Positions 9,237 through 18,865 of a stretch of DNA of 64,000 nucleotides are shown here, piece after piece; the stretch's first letter is position 1; each line of letters starts with the position of its first letter. The stretch covers positions 620,001 to 684,000 of the forward strand of contig JAHBTX010000003.1 of the NCBI GenBank assembly GCA_019638395.1. Reading direction: 5' to 3'. A model generated the notes under the pieces. The model had not been told where the DNA came from, searched no databases, and worked only from the letters and a program-made list of their open reading frames with translations. The position numbers were made by a program, and so were the translations under genes. The DNA comes from Cyclobacteriaceae bacterium (lineage in GTDB: Bacteria > Bacteroidota > Bacteroidia > Cytophagales > Cyclobacteriaceae).

Positions 9237-11210
9237 ATGGTACAGCGATTTTTTCTTGGTGTTTTTCTGGGTTCAGTTGTTTTCTTGTCGGGTTGTAAGG
9301 AGGATGAAAACGTTGCAAACCTGAAGTTGGTTAATGCATTTGTTGGGTCGGATCAATTGGATGTTTCGGGTGTAATAAATGCTAACCTCCCCACCGATCC
9401 GATTTTTACTTTACTGTTTTCAGCACCGGTTAATACTACTACCGCCACCACGGCTGTTCAGCTAAGCAGCAATGCAGGCCAGATCAACACTACGCTTGAT
9501 TTTCTCAATGATAATAAAACGATCAATGTTCAACCTGTTGGCGCGCTATCTCAAAGCACCACGTATAAGCTCACCATTACCGATCAACTTCAAGGTGTAA
9601 ATGGTGCCGCATTTACCACGCTTGAAATAACTTTTAAAACTGTAGCCGGAAGTCTGCAATTGGTAGCTACCCGCATCAACAACGAAACAATAACAACAGC
9701 GCGTGCCACGGGTGTTCCGGTTACCAACGTTCAGGTAGAATATGATTTTACCGTACCACTCGATCCTACAACTGTTAACAACACTACATTTAGAGTAACA
9801 GGGCCCACAGTGGTGGCGGTCTCCGTTCAATTGCTGAACGATAATAAAACCGTAAGGCTTACATCAACCTCAACACTTCAATACCTAAAACGATACACAG
9901 CTACGATTTCGAATGCGTTGAAAGGAGTGGAAGGACAATCGTACGCTGGCGCACAGCGCGAGTTCTATACAGTTTTTGATACCACACCTAAATTCCCCAC
10001 CATATCCGATGAAGAGTTGCTTACGTTGGTACAGCAACAAACCTTCAAATACTTTTGGGATTTTGCACACCCGGCCAGCGGTATGGCGCGCGAACGAAAC
10101 ACTTCGGGCGACCTGGTAACCAGCGGTGGTTCCGGTTTTGGATTAATGTCCATCATTGTAGGAATTGAACGCGGATTTATTACCCGCACACAAGGCATTG
10201 AACGCTTCGATAAAATTCTTGATTTTCTGGAAACAGCCGATCGTTTTCATGGTGCGTGGTCGCACTGGATAAACGGCAATACCGGCAAGGTAATAGCCTT
10301 TAGTGCCAACGATAATGGTGGCGATCTTGTAGAAACAGCCTTTTTAGTACAAGGATTGCTTACCGTGAGGCAATATTTAAACGCTGGTAATGCAACCGAA
10401 AATCAGCTAATAAGCCGGATTAACACCCTCTATCGTGGTGTGGAATGGGATTGGTACCGGAGAGAAAACCAAAACGTTATGTATTGGCATTGGTCGCCCG
10501 ATAAGGGGTGGACCATGAATTTGCCGATACGCGGTTGGAACGAAGCCCTGATGGTTTATGTGCTCGCGGCTGCATCGCCCACGCACACCATACCCAAAAT
10601 AGTTTATGACAACGGCTGGGCAAATAATGGGGGCATACGCAATGGTAATGTTTATGAGGGCATTACGTTGCCACTGGGTTATCCATTTGGTGGCCCCTTG
10701 TTTTTATCGCAGTACTCATTTCTTTCCTTAAACCCGCACAACCTGGCCGATGCTTACTGTACCGATTATTTTAATCAGAACAGAAGTCATTCATTAATCA
10801 ATTACAACTATTGCATTCGCAACCCGCGTGGCTATGTTGGGTACAGTAGTTCAAATTGGGGCTTAACGGCCAGCGATAATCATCAGGGCTATAATGCCCA
10901 TTCGCCCACCAACGATTTAGGTGTGATAACGCCAACGGCTGCATTATCGGCCTTTCCATACACACCTACTGAATCAATGGAAGCACTAAAATTCTTCTAT
11001 TATACATTGGGCGATAAGTTGTGGGGCCCCTACGGTTTTTACGATGCCTTTAATATTACAGAAGATTGGTATGCCAATTCTTTCCTGGCAATCGATCAGG
11101 GGCCTATAATTATAATGATCGAAAACCACCGCACCGGATTGCTATGGAATTTATTTATGTCGGCACCGGAAGTACAAGCGGGGCTAACCAAACTGGGTTT
11201 TACATATTGA
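9237..11210 (+). CDS. PF10091 glucanase of GH144 type (predicted endo-beta-1,2-glucanase), lipoprotein
   Basis: 657 aa from the ATG at 9237, which gives a lipoprotein signal with Cys20 (VVFLSGC); the longer frame from 9138 runs through the intercistronic hairpin. Two SusE/Big_5-like beta domains (about 25-270) precede an all-alpha catalytic domain beginning LLTLVQQQTFKYFWDFAHP. It continues with GGSGFGLMSIIVGIERGF, an acidic DNGGDLVETAFLVQGLL and a C-terminal ENHRTGLLWNLFMS. This is the Pfam 'glycoamylase' family (PF10091). Despite that name, characterised members, including one from Chitinophaga, are endo-beta-1,2-glucanases (GH144). The GH3 gene follows after 7 bp, matching the known pairing with sophoro-oligosaccharide beta-glucosidases. 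Substrate is therefore a family-based prediction. Confidence 0.85.
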   Translation: MVQRFFLGVFLGSVVFLSGCKEDENVANLKLVNAFVGSDQLDVSGVINANLPTDPIFTLLFSAPVNTTTATTAVQLSSNAGQINTTLDFLNDNKTINVQPVGALSQSTTYKLTITDQLQGVNGAAFTTLEITFKTVAGSLQLVATRINNETITTARATGVPVTNVQVEYDFTVPLDPTTVNNTTFRVTGPTVVAVSVQLLNDNKTVRLTSTSTLQYLKRYTATISNALKGVEGQSYAGAQREFYTVFDTTPKFPTISDEELLTLVQQQTFKYFWDFAHPASGMARERNTSGDLVTSGGSGFGLMSIIVGIERGFITRTQGIERFDKILDFLETADRFHGAWSHWINGNTGKVIAFSANDNGGDLVETAFLVQGLLTVRQYLNAGNATENQLISRINTLYRGVEWDWYRRENQNVMYWHWSPDKGWTMNLPIRGWNEALMVYVLAAASPTHTIPKIVYDNGWANNGGIRNGNVYEGITLPLGYPFGGPLFLSQYSFLSLNPHNLADAYCTDYFNQNRSHSLINYNYCIRNPRGYVGYSSSNWGLTASDNHQGYNAHSPTNDLGVITPTAALSAFPYTPTESMEALKFFYYTLGDKLWGPYGFYDAFNITEDWYANSFLAIDQGPIIIMIENHRTGLLWNLFMSAPEVQAGLTKLGFTY

Positions 11211-11217
11211 ATTTTGA

Positions 11218-13503
11218 ATGAACAAAACTATGAAATCACTTTATCCGCTCTTATGCATTGTGCTGCTCGCTTCGTGTAACGGGCCAGTACAAAAGCAAGC
11301 GGGCATTGATGCTCGTGTAGATTCCGTGCTTAGTTTAATGACGTTGGAAGAAAAAATCGGTCAACTCAATCTTCCATCGGCAGGGCAGTTTACAACAGGA
11401 GCTGCAGCTAACTCCGATATCGCAAAAAAGATTGAACAAGGGCAAGTGGGCGGATTGTTTAACATCAAACGCGTGGCAGCAATACGCGAGATGCAGCAAA
11501 TAGCCGTAGAAAAAAGTCGTTTAGGTATTCCACTCATGTTTGGAATGGATGTAATTCATGGTTATGAAAGTGTGTTTCCCATTCCGTTGGGATTAAGTTG
11601 CAGTTGGGACATGGAGTTGATAGAACGCAGTGCGCGTATTGCTGCAACCGAAGCCAGTGCCGATGGCATCAACTGGACTTTTTCTCCCATGTTGGATTTA
11701 TCGCGCGACCCGCGTTGGGGTCGCATCTCAGAAGGAAATGGTGAAGATACCTATTTAAGTTCCCAAATCGCGAAAGCCATGGTGCGCGGCTACCAGGGCG
11801 ATGATCTTACCGCTAATAATACCATTATGTCGTGTGTAAAGCATTATGCCTTGTATGGTGCCGCTGAGGCGGGACGCGATTATAACACAACCGACATGAG
11901 CAGATACAGGATGTATAACGAATACTTTCCACCATACAAAGCAGCGGTTGATGCCGGTGCCGGAAGCATCATGGCCTCGTTTAATGAAATTGATGGTGTG
12001 CCGGCTACAGCCAACAAATGGTTGCTAACCGATGTGTTGCGCAAGCAATGGGGCTTTAAGGGGTTTGTGGTTTCAGATTATACCGGAGTAAGCGAAATGA
12101 TCGCTCACGGTATTGGCGATTTACAAACAGTGTCGGCACGTGCTGTACAAGCCGGGTTGGATATGGATATGGTAAGTGAAGGATTGTTAACCACATTAAA
12201 AAAATCGGTTGACGAAAAGAAAATTACAGAAGCCGAAATTACAGAAGCCTGTCGTAGAATTCTGAAAGCAAAATTTCAATTGGGTTTGTTCGATGATCCT
12301 TATAAGTATTGCAATGAAGAACGGGCTAAAGCGGAAGTGTTTACTGCTGCCAACCGCGCTGAGGCCCGCAAGGCTGCAGCCGAAAGTTTTGTGTTATTAA
12401 AGAATGAGGGCAATATACTACCGATAAAAAAAGCCGGAACGATAGCCGTAATAGGCCCCCTGGCTAACACCCGCGAAAACATGACCGGAACGTGGAGTGT
12501 TGCAGCACGTTTTTCAGAATCCATTTCATTGATGGATGGCTTAACCAAAGCGGTTGGCAACTCAGCAAAGCTTGTATATGCACGTGGTTCTAACCTGCAC
12601 GAAGATGCAGCCATTGAAGAACGGGCTACCATGTTTGGCAAATCGCTTAATCGCGATAAGCGATCGGCCGAAGACATGCGCACCGAAGCTGTTCGTATTG
12701 CACGTTCGGCCGATATAGTGGTGGTGGCAATAGGCGAAGCCGCAGAAATGAGTGGCGAGGCAAGTAGTATTACCAATCTGGAGTTACCACAAACGCAACG
12801 CGAATTACTCAAAGCCTTGCTTCAAACCGGCAAGCCGGTTGTAGCAGTTTTATTTACAGGCCGGCCTTTGGTATTGAAGTGGGAAAATGAAAATATTCCG
12901 GCAATGCTGAATGTTTGGTTTGGCGGTAGCGAGGCTGGGGATGCCATTGCTGATGTATTGTTTGGTTTGGTAAATCCTTCGGGCAAGCTAACCACCACCT
13001 TTCCGCAAAACGTGGGGCAAATACCGTTGTATTATGCGCATAAAAATACGGGCCGGCCGTTAAGTGGTCCGTGGTTTCAAAAATTCCAATCCAATTATAT
13101 TGACGTTTCGAATGAACCGGTTTATCCATTTGGTTTTGGTTTAAGTTATTCCACGTTTATGTATAGCGATGTAAAGTTGGATAAAACTACGATCAATCAG
13201 TCCGAAACACTTACGGTTACAATAGATGTTACCAATGCCGGCCAGTACGATGGGGCCGAGGTGGTTCAATTGTATGTGCGCGATTGGGTAGGTTCTGTTA
13301 CACGTCCGGTTAAAGAGTTGCGTGGGTTTAAAAAAGTAATGATCCGGGCGGGTGAAACAAAAACAATAACCTTTCAACTTACTAAGGAAGATCTTTCATT
13401 CTACAACTATGATTTGAATTGGGTAGCAGAACCCGGTGAGTTTAGTGTGTTGGTAGGTGGCAACTCCAGGGATGTAAAGGAGGCGAAGTTTACGCTGCAA
13501 TAG
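11218..13503 (+). CDS. bglX: GH3 family beta-glucosidase (BglX-like), lipoprotein
   Basis: This 761-aa enzyme releases glucose from the non-reducing ends of oligosaccharides. It has a lipoprotein-type signal with Cys20 (VLLASC). The catalytic (alpha/beta)8 domain contains KHYALYGAAEAGRDYNTTD and the nucleophile block GFVVSDYTG with Asp287. The alpha/beta sandwich carries GEAAEMSGEASS, whose Glu514 is the expected acid/base. A C-terminal fibronectin III-like domain (VKELRGFKKV... LSFYNY) completes the normal GH3 layout. It is the last gene of the SusCD locus. Activity on beta-1,2-linked oligosaccharides is inferred from the adjacent GH144-type gene; GH3 specificity is broad. The start could also be the ATG at 11230. 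Confidence 0.93.
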   Translation: MNKTMKSLYPLLCIVLLASCNGPVQKQAGIDARVDSVLSLMTLEEKIGQLNLPSAGQFTTGAAANSDIAKKIEQGQVGGLFNIKRVAAIREMQQIAVEKSRLGIPLMFGMDVIHGYESVFPIPLGLSCSWDMELIERSARIAATEASADGINWTFSPMLDLSRDPRWGRISEGNGEDTYLSSQIAKAMVRGYQGDDLTANNTIMSCVKHYALYGAAEAGRDYNTTDMSRYRMYNEYFPPYKAAVDAGAGSIMASFNEIDGVPATANKWLLTDVLRKQWGFKGFVVSDYTGVSEMIAHGIGDLQTVSARAVQAGLDMDMVSEGLLTTLKKSVDEKKITEAEITEACRRILKAKFQLGLFDDPYKYCNEERAKAEVFTAANRAEARKAAAESFVLLKNEGNILPIKKAGTIAVIGPLANTRENMTGTWSVAARFSESISLMDGLTKAVGNSAKLVYARGSNLHEDAAIEERATMFGKSLNRDKRSAEDMRTEAVRIARSADIVVVAIGEAAEMSGEASSITNLELPQTQRELLKALLQTGKPVVAVLFTGRPLVLKWENENIPAMLNVWFGGSEAGDAIADVLFGLVNPSGKLTTTFPQNVGQIPLYYAHKNTGRPLSGPWFQKFQSNYIDVSNEPVYPFGFGLSYSTFMYSDVKLDKTTINQSETLTVTIDVTNAGQYDGAEVVQLYVRDWVGSVTRPVKELRGFKKVMIRAGETKTITFQLTKEDLSFYNYDLNWVAEPGEFSVLVGGNSRDVKEAKFTLQ

Positions 13504-13508
13504 AAAGT

Positions 13509-13567
13509 TAGTAGTAAGCAGGTAGCAGCAGGCAGTATAGTTAAGTTGACTGGCTGGCTACTGCAAA
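13509..13567. repeat. GCAG/GTAGC-rich imperfect inverted repeat
   Basis: Between the convergent GH3 and outer-membrane genes lies TAGCAGCAGGCAGTA, followed about 20 bases later by CTGGCTGGCTACTGC. The latter's complement (GCAGTAGCCAGCCAG) resembles the left arm. Similar sequence occurs at 14692-14712 and around 20732-20892. It is probably a degenerate palindromic intergenic repeat, possibly working as a bidirectional stop. Confidence 0.35.
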
Positions 13568-13582
13568 CGGTGTACTCTTATA

Positions 13583-14533
13583 TTAATTCTTCTTTTTCTT
13601 ACCGCCACCTTTTTGTTTGTGCATGCCACCGTGTACGGCACTGGTTGAGCGCGGTGGTTTTGCATTGGCTGCTTTAATTTGCTCGGCATGCGTTGTAACC
13701 TTGGGTTTGTAGGCATGTTTAATCTGAATAATGCGCGAAATGCCAAACGAAACAGACAGGAAAATTTCTCTTCGTTGTCCATAAATATCGGGTGCCCCCG
13801 GATTGCCATTAATATCCGCAGGGCCGGACGGATTTTTTAACTCATTCAGGTAAGTTGATTTGCGGGTATCAAAAATTCCGAAGTTGGCGCGGCCGTCAAA
13901 GTTAATACTCCAATCATCGTTCAGATCGAAATCGCTGCGTAAACCTACGGCACCAAAAAGTTGAAAGGCATTGAGTTTACTTTTCGGCACATAGACCTGT
14001 TTATCCAAAGGCGGCACAAAAACGCCATCGTAAACAATTTCGTAACCCGGATCGGTAGGTACACTCACTCCTTTCGGGTATTTTATCTTGGTAGCACCGG
14101 CAGGGCTGTTAATGGTTAGCGTTTCCTGGCCCGCAATCAGCACACTGGGCGCAATGGCAGCTACTAAACTCATTCTGAAAAACGACATATCGTTAACATG
14201 TAGTTTAAGTGCTACCGGCACACTTAAATAATTCATTTGAATATCCCGGATGCCCACATCGCCTCCGGTAGAGTTGCGAATAATAAATTTCTGACCAATG
14301 CGGGTGTAGTTGGGTGTAAGTAAAATACCATGCCCTACGCGGTCGTACCCATACGAAAAGCCAACCGGGGTAGCTTTAATTGTAAACTTGCCATAAAACC
14401 GGGGGTCTTTTTGTAGTCCCTGATCAACCGTTATAGGAAAGTTAAAGCCACCAAATAAACCATAGGCCTCTACATCCTGGGCGGCAGCGGGTAAAATCAA
14501 TAGAAAAAGTAAGCCGGTAAAGGTGGCCCTCAT
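13583..14533 (-). CDS. Outer-membrane beta-barrel protein (PorT-like fold)
   Basis: This 316-aa protein has a signal peptide (MRATFTGLLFLLILPAAAQ) and alternating hydrophobic/polar beta strands such as VGFSYGYDRVGHGILLTPNY and MNYLSVPVALKLHV. That pattern is typical of the outer membrane beta-barrel (PF13568-like) families of Bacteroidota. The C-terminus is unusual for a barrel: instead of ending in an aromatic strand it has a basic tail finishing KQKGGGKKKKN, which would lie in the periplasm. It is followed downstream on the opposite strand by the GH3 gene (convergent). No function beyond outer-membrane location can be assigned. Confidence 0.75.
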   Translation of the reverse strand: MRATFTGLLFLLILPAAAQDVEAYGLFGGFNFPITVDQGLQKDPRFYGKFTIKATPVGFSYGYDRVGHGILLTPNYTRIGQKFIIRNSTGGDVGIRDIQMNYLSVPVALKLHVNDMSFFRMSLVAAIAPSVLIAGQETLTINSPAGATKIKYPKGVSVPTDPGYEIVYDGVFVPPLDKQVYVPKSKLNAFQLFGAVGLRSDFDLNDDWSINFDGRANFGIFDTRKSTYLNELKNPSGPADINGNPGAPDIYGQRREIFLSVSFGISRIIQIKHAYKPKVTTHAEQIKAANAKPPRSTSAVHGGMHKQKGGGKKKKN

Positions 14534-14755
14534 CAGGATGTTCAGGTTGGGTTCAAATTCGTTCTATAAACGTCAAAAAAACCAGTTTCTGCTTTTGGCA
14601 GAATCACAAAACTAAGAAATTAAGGGAATATATAAGGTCTGTCGGGTGGCCGTTTACCGTGATTTTTGGCTGTTCATTCATCGGTTAAATATCAGCAGGC
14701 AGTAACCTGTTGCAATTGAATGCGGACGGTGCCGGTGGGGTAGGAAGATGTGTAA

Positions 14756-15493
14756 TTACTGATATGATCCAAACAAGGTTTTAATGTTCAGCGCTGTGAA
14801 GTTAAGTTGAACAATAACCATAGATGTATTGGCACGGTTGGTGGCAAACGTTACAAATCCGTTCTGATCTACCACTACCGAGTTGCGCACTACGTAGTTT
14901 ACTTCATCGCCCCATAAATAAAGTACTCTTAGCTGAAAGCCGGGGTTGATTGTTTTTAGTGGTTTAGTGTAGAAACCCAATCCAAGTCCATAGTTAAGCC
15001 CTGTATCTTTTACGTTATTAATAACCTCGCGCTGATCGGTATTGAAAATTATATCGGCTACGTTTTTATCGATCTTGGTTTTGGAATTGAATAATTTTAC
15101 GCCCAGCAAACCATCGGCAAATGGAATAACCCGATGCTGCAGGTATCGGGGTTGTATGCGTGCCAATCCATTCCAGGTAAAAACATTATGGGTGGTTTTT
15201 AACGGTGGCGAAACGGAAGTTCCTTTTTGTTTTTCGTTACCATAGGTGAAGTAGCCAAAATCAACACCCAACAAAAAAGGCGATGGTTTTTTTTCTCCTA
15301 ACGGACTAATGGCTATACCTAAGTTAAGTCCATACCCCAGGTTACCAAATGAGTTATCGATTACTTTCCGAAACTCGGGTGAAGGAACAGCGGTTTGAAT
15401 ACCTCCAAAGAAATGAATAGTAGAAAACCTGATGGAATCCTGACTTTGAGCAGCCGTTACATTGATCAATATTATAAAGGCTGCGAGTTTCAA
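14756..15493 (-). CDS. Hypothetical outer-membrane protein
   Basis: 245 aa with a signal peptide (MKLAAFIILINVTAAQSQ) and beta-rich repeats (GYGLNLGIAISPLG, GLGFYTKPLKTINPGF) suggesting an outer-membrane barrel. The start is TTG, directly after the stop codon of yebC (TGA-TTG); no in-frame ATG fits upstream, so translation is probably coupled to yebC. I do not recognise the family. Between it and the next minus-strand gene lie 222 bp that contain an AGCAGGCAGTAACCTG stretch akin to the intergenic repeats noted nearby. Confidence 0.65.
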   Translation of the reverse strand: MKLAAFIILINVTAAQSQDSIRFSTIHFFGGIQTAVPSPEFRKVIDNSFGNLGYGLNLGIAISPLGEKKPSPFLLGVDFGYFTYGNEKQKGTSVSPPLKTTHNVFTWNGLARIQPRYLQHRVIPFADGLLGVKLFNSKTKIDKNVADIIFNTDQREVINNVKDTGLNYGLGLGFYTKPLKTINPGFQLRVLYLWGDEVNYVVRNSVVVDQNGFVTFATNRANTSMVIVQLNFTALNIKTLFGSYQ

Positions 15494-16201
15494 TCAGGCA
15501 AGGTTATGGTAAACATTCTGAACATCGTCATCTGCTTCCAGCGCGCTAATGCATTCCATTACTTCGTCCTGTTCGGCTTCGCTTAGTTCTTTGGTGGTGG
15601 TAGGAATGTATTGTAATTCCGAGCTGGTGGGCTCCCAGCCTTTTGTTTCCAAAAACTTTTGCATGTGCCCGAATTCAGTAAACTTGGTATATACAATTAT
15701 CTCCTCTTCTTCGCGCTGTATATCTTCGGCACCGGCATCAATTAAATCCAACTCAACTTCATCTAAGTTTAATTTGGTGGGATCGAACTTAAAAACCCCG
15801 CGATGCTCAAACATAAACATAACCGAGCCTGAGTTGCCCATGCTACCTCCGTTCTTTGAAAAATGCAGGCGCACATTGGCTACTGTGCGGGTTGGGTTAT
15901 CAGTAGCGCAAGCAACAATAACCGGCACACCGTGTGGAGCATACCCTTCATATACAATTTCCTGAAAGTCTTTTTCTTCTTTGCTGGATGCCCGCTTAAT
16001 AGCAGCTTCTACACGATCTTTCGGCATGTTAACACCCTTGGCATTTTGAATGGCCATGCGCAAGCGCGGATTGTTATCGGGGTTGGGGCCGCCTTGTTTA
16101 ACGGCTATAGCAATGTCTTTTCCAATGCGCGTAAAAGCTTTGGCCATTTTGTCAAATCGCGCAAACATCTTGTGTTTTCTCTTCTCGAATATACGGCCCA
16201 T
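15494..16201 (-). CDS. yebC: YebC/PmpR family protein (translation factor/DNA-binding regulator)
   Basis: This 235-aa protein is the conserved YebC family. It opens MGRIFEKRKHKMFARFDKMA and has the NNPRLRMAIQNAKGVNMPKD block, IVYEGYAPHGVPVIV and HFSKNGGSMGNSGSVMFMF, all family hallmarks. Family members have been described as transcription regulators and more recently as ribosome-associated factors that help with difficult peptide motifs such as polyproline. Length is normal and nothing is missing. It is co-oriented with the outer-membrane gene that begins at the next base. Confidence 0.95.
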   Translation of the reverse strand: MGRIFEKRKHKMFARFDKMAKAFTRIGKDIAIAVKQGGPNPDNNPRLRMAIQNAKGVNMPKDRVEAAIKRASSKEEKDFQEIVYEGYAPHGVPVIVACATDNPTRTVANVRLHFSKNGGSMGNSGSVMFMFEHRGVFKFDPTKLNLDEVELDLIDAGAEDIQREEEEIIVYTKFTEFGHMQKFLETKGWEPTSSELQYIPTTTKELSEAEQDEVMECISALEADDDVQNVYHNLA

Positions 16202-16348
16202 AGTAACTGTAAAATAGGGGTGTAAAAATAGAAAATTGAAGCAAGGATGCCAGTGTTAAAATGCCCGCGGGCGAACAATTTTGTACGGAAATGTATGCAT
16301 CCCCGAAGGGTACCCGATAATTTGAATAAATAATGAATAACCGCCAGG

Positions 16349-16364
16349 TGGTATAATGCTTGCG
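16349..16364 (+). promoter_or_regulatory. Possible sigma-54 (-24/-12) promoter of the FtsX/MacB permease gene
   Basis: TGGTATAATGCTTGC matches the consensus TGGCAC-N5-TTGC at the GG (16350-16351) and the GC (16362-16363). The required ten bases lie between them, and the full TTGC is present. Transcription would begin near 16375, about 45 bases before the ATG at 16420. A second similar element precedes the ABC ATPase gene at 46239. Prediction by eye only. Confidence 0.45.
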
Positions 16365-16419
16365 ATTGTGCTTTGTAACCATTGCTGCTTACAGCAGTAT
16401 TATTCTAAACCCTCGCATC

Positions 16420-18834
16420 ATGATTCGTAATTACCTGACTTCCATCTGGCGCTATGTAGCGCGCAATCGGGCTTTCACTATCATTAATATATTAGGCCTT
16501 GTAATAGGCATGACGGCTTTTATTCTGATTGCTCAGTTTGTATTGCACGAATTCAGCTACGATAAATTTTGGGGTAATAGTAAGTCGGTTTACCGGGTGC
16601 ATTTAGATCGGTACGATAAAGGCGAGCTGGCTACACAATGGGCTTCGGGCGCTGCGGGTATTGGTCTTGATCTTAAAACGAACTTTCCGGAGGTAAAACA
16701 ATATGTGCGCATGCGGCAAACCAATGCATTGCTGGCCTATGGCGATACCTATTTCCGCGAAGAACATGTTTACTTTACAAGCCAGCATTTTTTTGATGTG
16801 TTTGGTTATTCCCTCACCGCAGGAGTTGATTCAACGGCACTAAAAGACCCCAACAAAATTGTACTATCGCAATCCCTTGCCACCAAATACTTTGGAAACG
16901 AGAACCCAATCGGTAAAACCATTCGGGGTAATGGCCGCTACGATCTGGAAGTTACAGGTGTGTATGCCGATCTGCCAGCCACCTCGCACATGCAGGTAGA
17001 TGCGATGATTTCGTTTATAACGTATGTGAAGTTGGTAGGTATGAACAACGAAAGCGAGCTGAATCAATGGCAGTGGGATGGATTTCTTACTTATATATTG
17101 TTGAATGATAATGCCAGCGCTGCCGAATTGGAAGCCAAGTTGCCGGCCTATGTTGAAAAGCGTGAAGGCGAAGAACTGAAACAATACAATGCCGCTATGG
17201 TATTTTCATTAATGCCAATAACCAACATTCACCTCGACTCAGATTTTATTGGCGAATTTAAAGCCAATGGCAACCGCGACTCCGTTTACTTTTTATTGAT
17301 AGTGGCTGGGTTAATTCTGGTTATTGCGTGGATCAATTATATCAATCTTTCAACCGCCAAATCCATCGAGCGTGCCCGCGAGGTGGGTGTGCGCAAGGTT
17401 ATGGGTAGTGTGCGGGGGCAACTCATTCAACAGTTTTTAGTTGAATCACTATTATTAAATAGTTTGGCGGTATTGGCCGCGATCGGATTTGTAATGGTAC
17501 TAACTCCCTGGTTCAGTCAAGTGGCTGGTCGCGAAATAGGGTATCAGTTATTTCAGCAACCTATGTTTTGGGGGTGGATGGCATTGTTGATTGCTGGTGG
17601 TGCCTTGCTGTCGGGTCTTTACCCGGCTTTTGTGTTATCCGCATTCAAGCCGGTAGAAGTATTGAAGGGCAGGTTTAAGAATACCCATCAAGGTGTAGTG
17701 TTCCGTAAGGGAATGGTAGTGTTACAATTCATGGCTTCCATTGCGTTGATTGTTGGCACCTACACGGTTTACAATCAAATTGAATTTATGCGCAATCAAA
17801 AACTGGGTGTGAATATCAATCAAACATTGGTAATGCGCTCGCCCAATATTACCGACTCAACTTACTCCAGCAAGTTTGAAGTTTTTAAAACCACCTTGCA
17901 GCAATATCCGGAAGTGGCGGCTGTTACAGCGTCTTCGTTTATTCCCGGTGCATCGCCCGATTGGAATGCAGGTGGCATCCGCAGATTAAGCCAGCGGGAG
18001 GATGAACAAAAGCAATATCGCGTAATCATGATGGATCATGATTTTATAAAATCTTACGGACTTGAAATGGTTACCGGCCGTGCATTCTCAGGCGATGTTC
18101 CCAAAGAATATGAAAATGTAATCCTGAATGAATCGGCTGCAAAGCATATGGGTTTCGAAAAACCTGATCTTGCCATTGATGATCAAATATTTTTCTGGGG
18201 CGATACTTTTCGGATAGTTGGTGTGGTGAAAAATTACCGGCAACAATCGCTGAAAGAAGAATTTGAACCTTTGATCTTTCGCTACAACAAAACACCCGGT
18301 GGTTATTATTCTATTAAATTCAACACAGCCGAAGTGCACCAGTCCATTTCTAAATTTGAAGCGCATTGGAAAGAATTTTTTCCGGGCAACCCGTTCAATT
18401 ACTTTTTTCTGGATGATCATTACAACAAACAATACAAGGCTGATCAGCAATTTGGAAAAGTCTTCGGATTATTTTCTGCCCTGGCAATTTTTATTGCTTG
18501 CCTTGGTCTGTTTGGGTTATCATCACTCACTGCACTTCAGCGCACGAAAGAGATTGGAGTACGTAAAGTGCTCGGGGCTTCTGTGCCAAGCATTCTTACA
18601 TTGGTGAGCCGCGATTACCTTGTGCTAATGGGACTCTCGATTGTGCTGGCTACTCCGCTTACATGGTGGATTATGAACAACTGGTTGTTGGAGTTTGCCA
18701 ATCGCATTTCATTGGCATGGTGGATTTTTGCATTGCCAAGTTTGATGGTAATTCTTGTTGCGTTGCTAACCGTAAGTTTGCATACATGGCGGGCAGCACG
18801 AACCAATCCGGCTACAGCCTTGCGTTATGAATAA
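16420..18834 (+). CDS. MacB/FtsX-type ABC transporter permease
   Basis: 804 aa from the ATG at 16420; an in-frame codon at 16360 lies inside the predicted promoter. It carries two copies of the MacB_PCD plus FtsX arrangement. An N-terminal TM follows IWRYVARNRAFTIINILGLV; a periplasmic part is followed by FtsX helices ending SAFKPVEVLKGRF. A second periplasmic part (RLSQREDEQKQYR...) is followed by FtsX helices with RTKEIGVRKVLGA near the C-terminus. Such proteins move signals or lipophilic compounds mechanically across the periplasm with a MacB-like ATPase and TolC. No ATPase gene is adjacent; the nearest in this window is at 46239. It is related to the protein at 37365. Confidence 0.9.
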   Translation: MIRNYLTSIWRYVARNRAFTIINILGLVIGMTAFILIAQFVLHEFSYDKFWGNSKSVYRVHLDRYDKGELATQWASGAAGIGLDLKTNFPEVKQYVRMRQTNALLAYGDTYFREEHVYFTSQHFFDVFGYSLTAGVDSTALKDPNKIVLSQSLATKYFGNENPIGKTIRGNGRYDLEVTGVYADLPATSHMQVDAMISFITYVKLVGMNNESELNQWQWDGFLTYILLNDNASAAELEAKLPAYVEKREGEELKQYNAAMVFSLMPITNIHLDSDFIGEFKANGNRDSVYFLLIVAGLILVIAWINYINLSTAKSIERAREVGVRKVMGSVRGQLIQQFLVESLLLNSLAVLAAIGFVMVLTPWFSQVAGREIGYQLFQQPMFWGWMALLIAGGALLSGLYPAFVLSAFKPVEVLKGRFKNTHQGVVFRKGMVVLQFMASIALIVGTYTVYNQIEFMRNQKLGVNINQTLVMRSPNITDSTYSSKFEVFKTTLQQYPEVAAVTASSFIPGASPDWNAGGIRRLSQREDEQKQYRVIMMDHDFIKSYGLEMVTGRAFSGDVPKEYENVILNESAAKHMGFEKPDLAIDDQIFFWGDTFRIVGVVKNYRQQSLKEEFEPLIFRYNKTPGGYYSIKFNTAEVHQSISKFEAHWKEFFPGNPFNYFFLDDHYNKQYKADQQFGKVFGLFSALAIFIACLGLFGLSSLTALQRTKEIGVRKVLGASVPSILTLVSRDYLVLMGLSIVLATPLTWWIMNNWLLEFANRISLAWWIFALPSLMVILVALLTVSLHTWRAARTNPATALRYE

Positions 18835-18865
18835 AGGAGCGGTTATAATGGATACTATACCAGAA

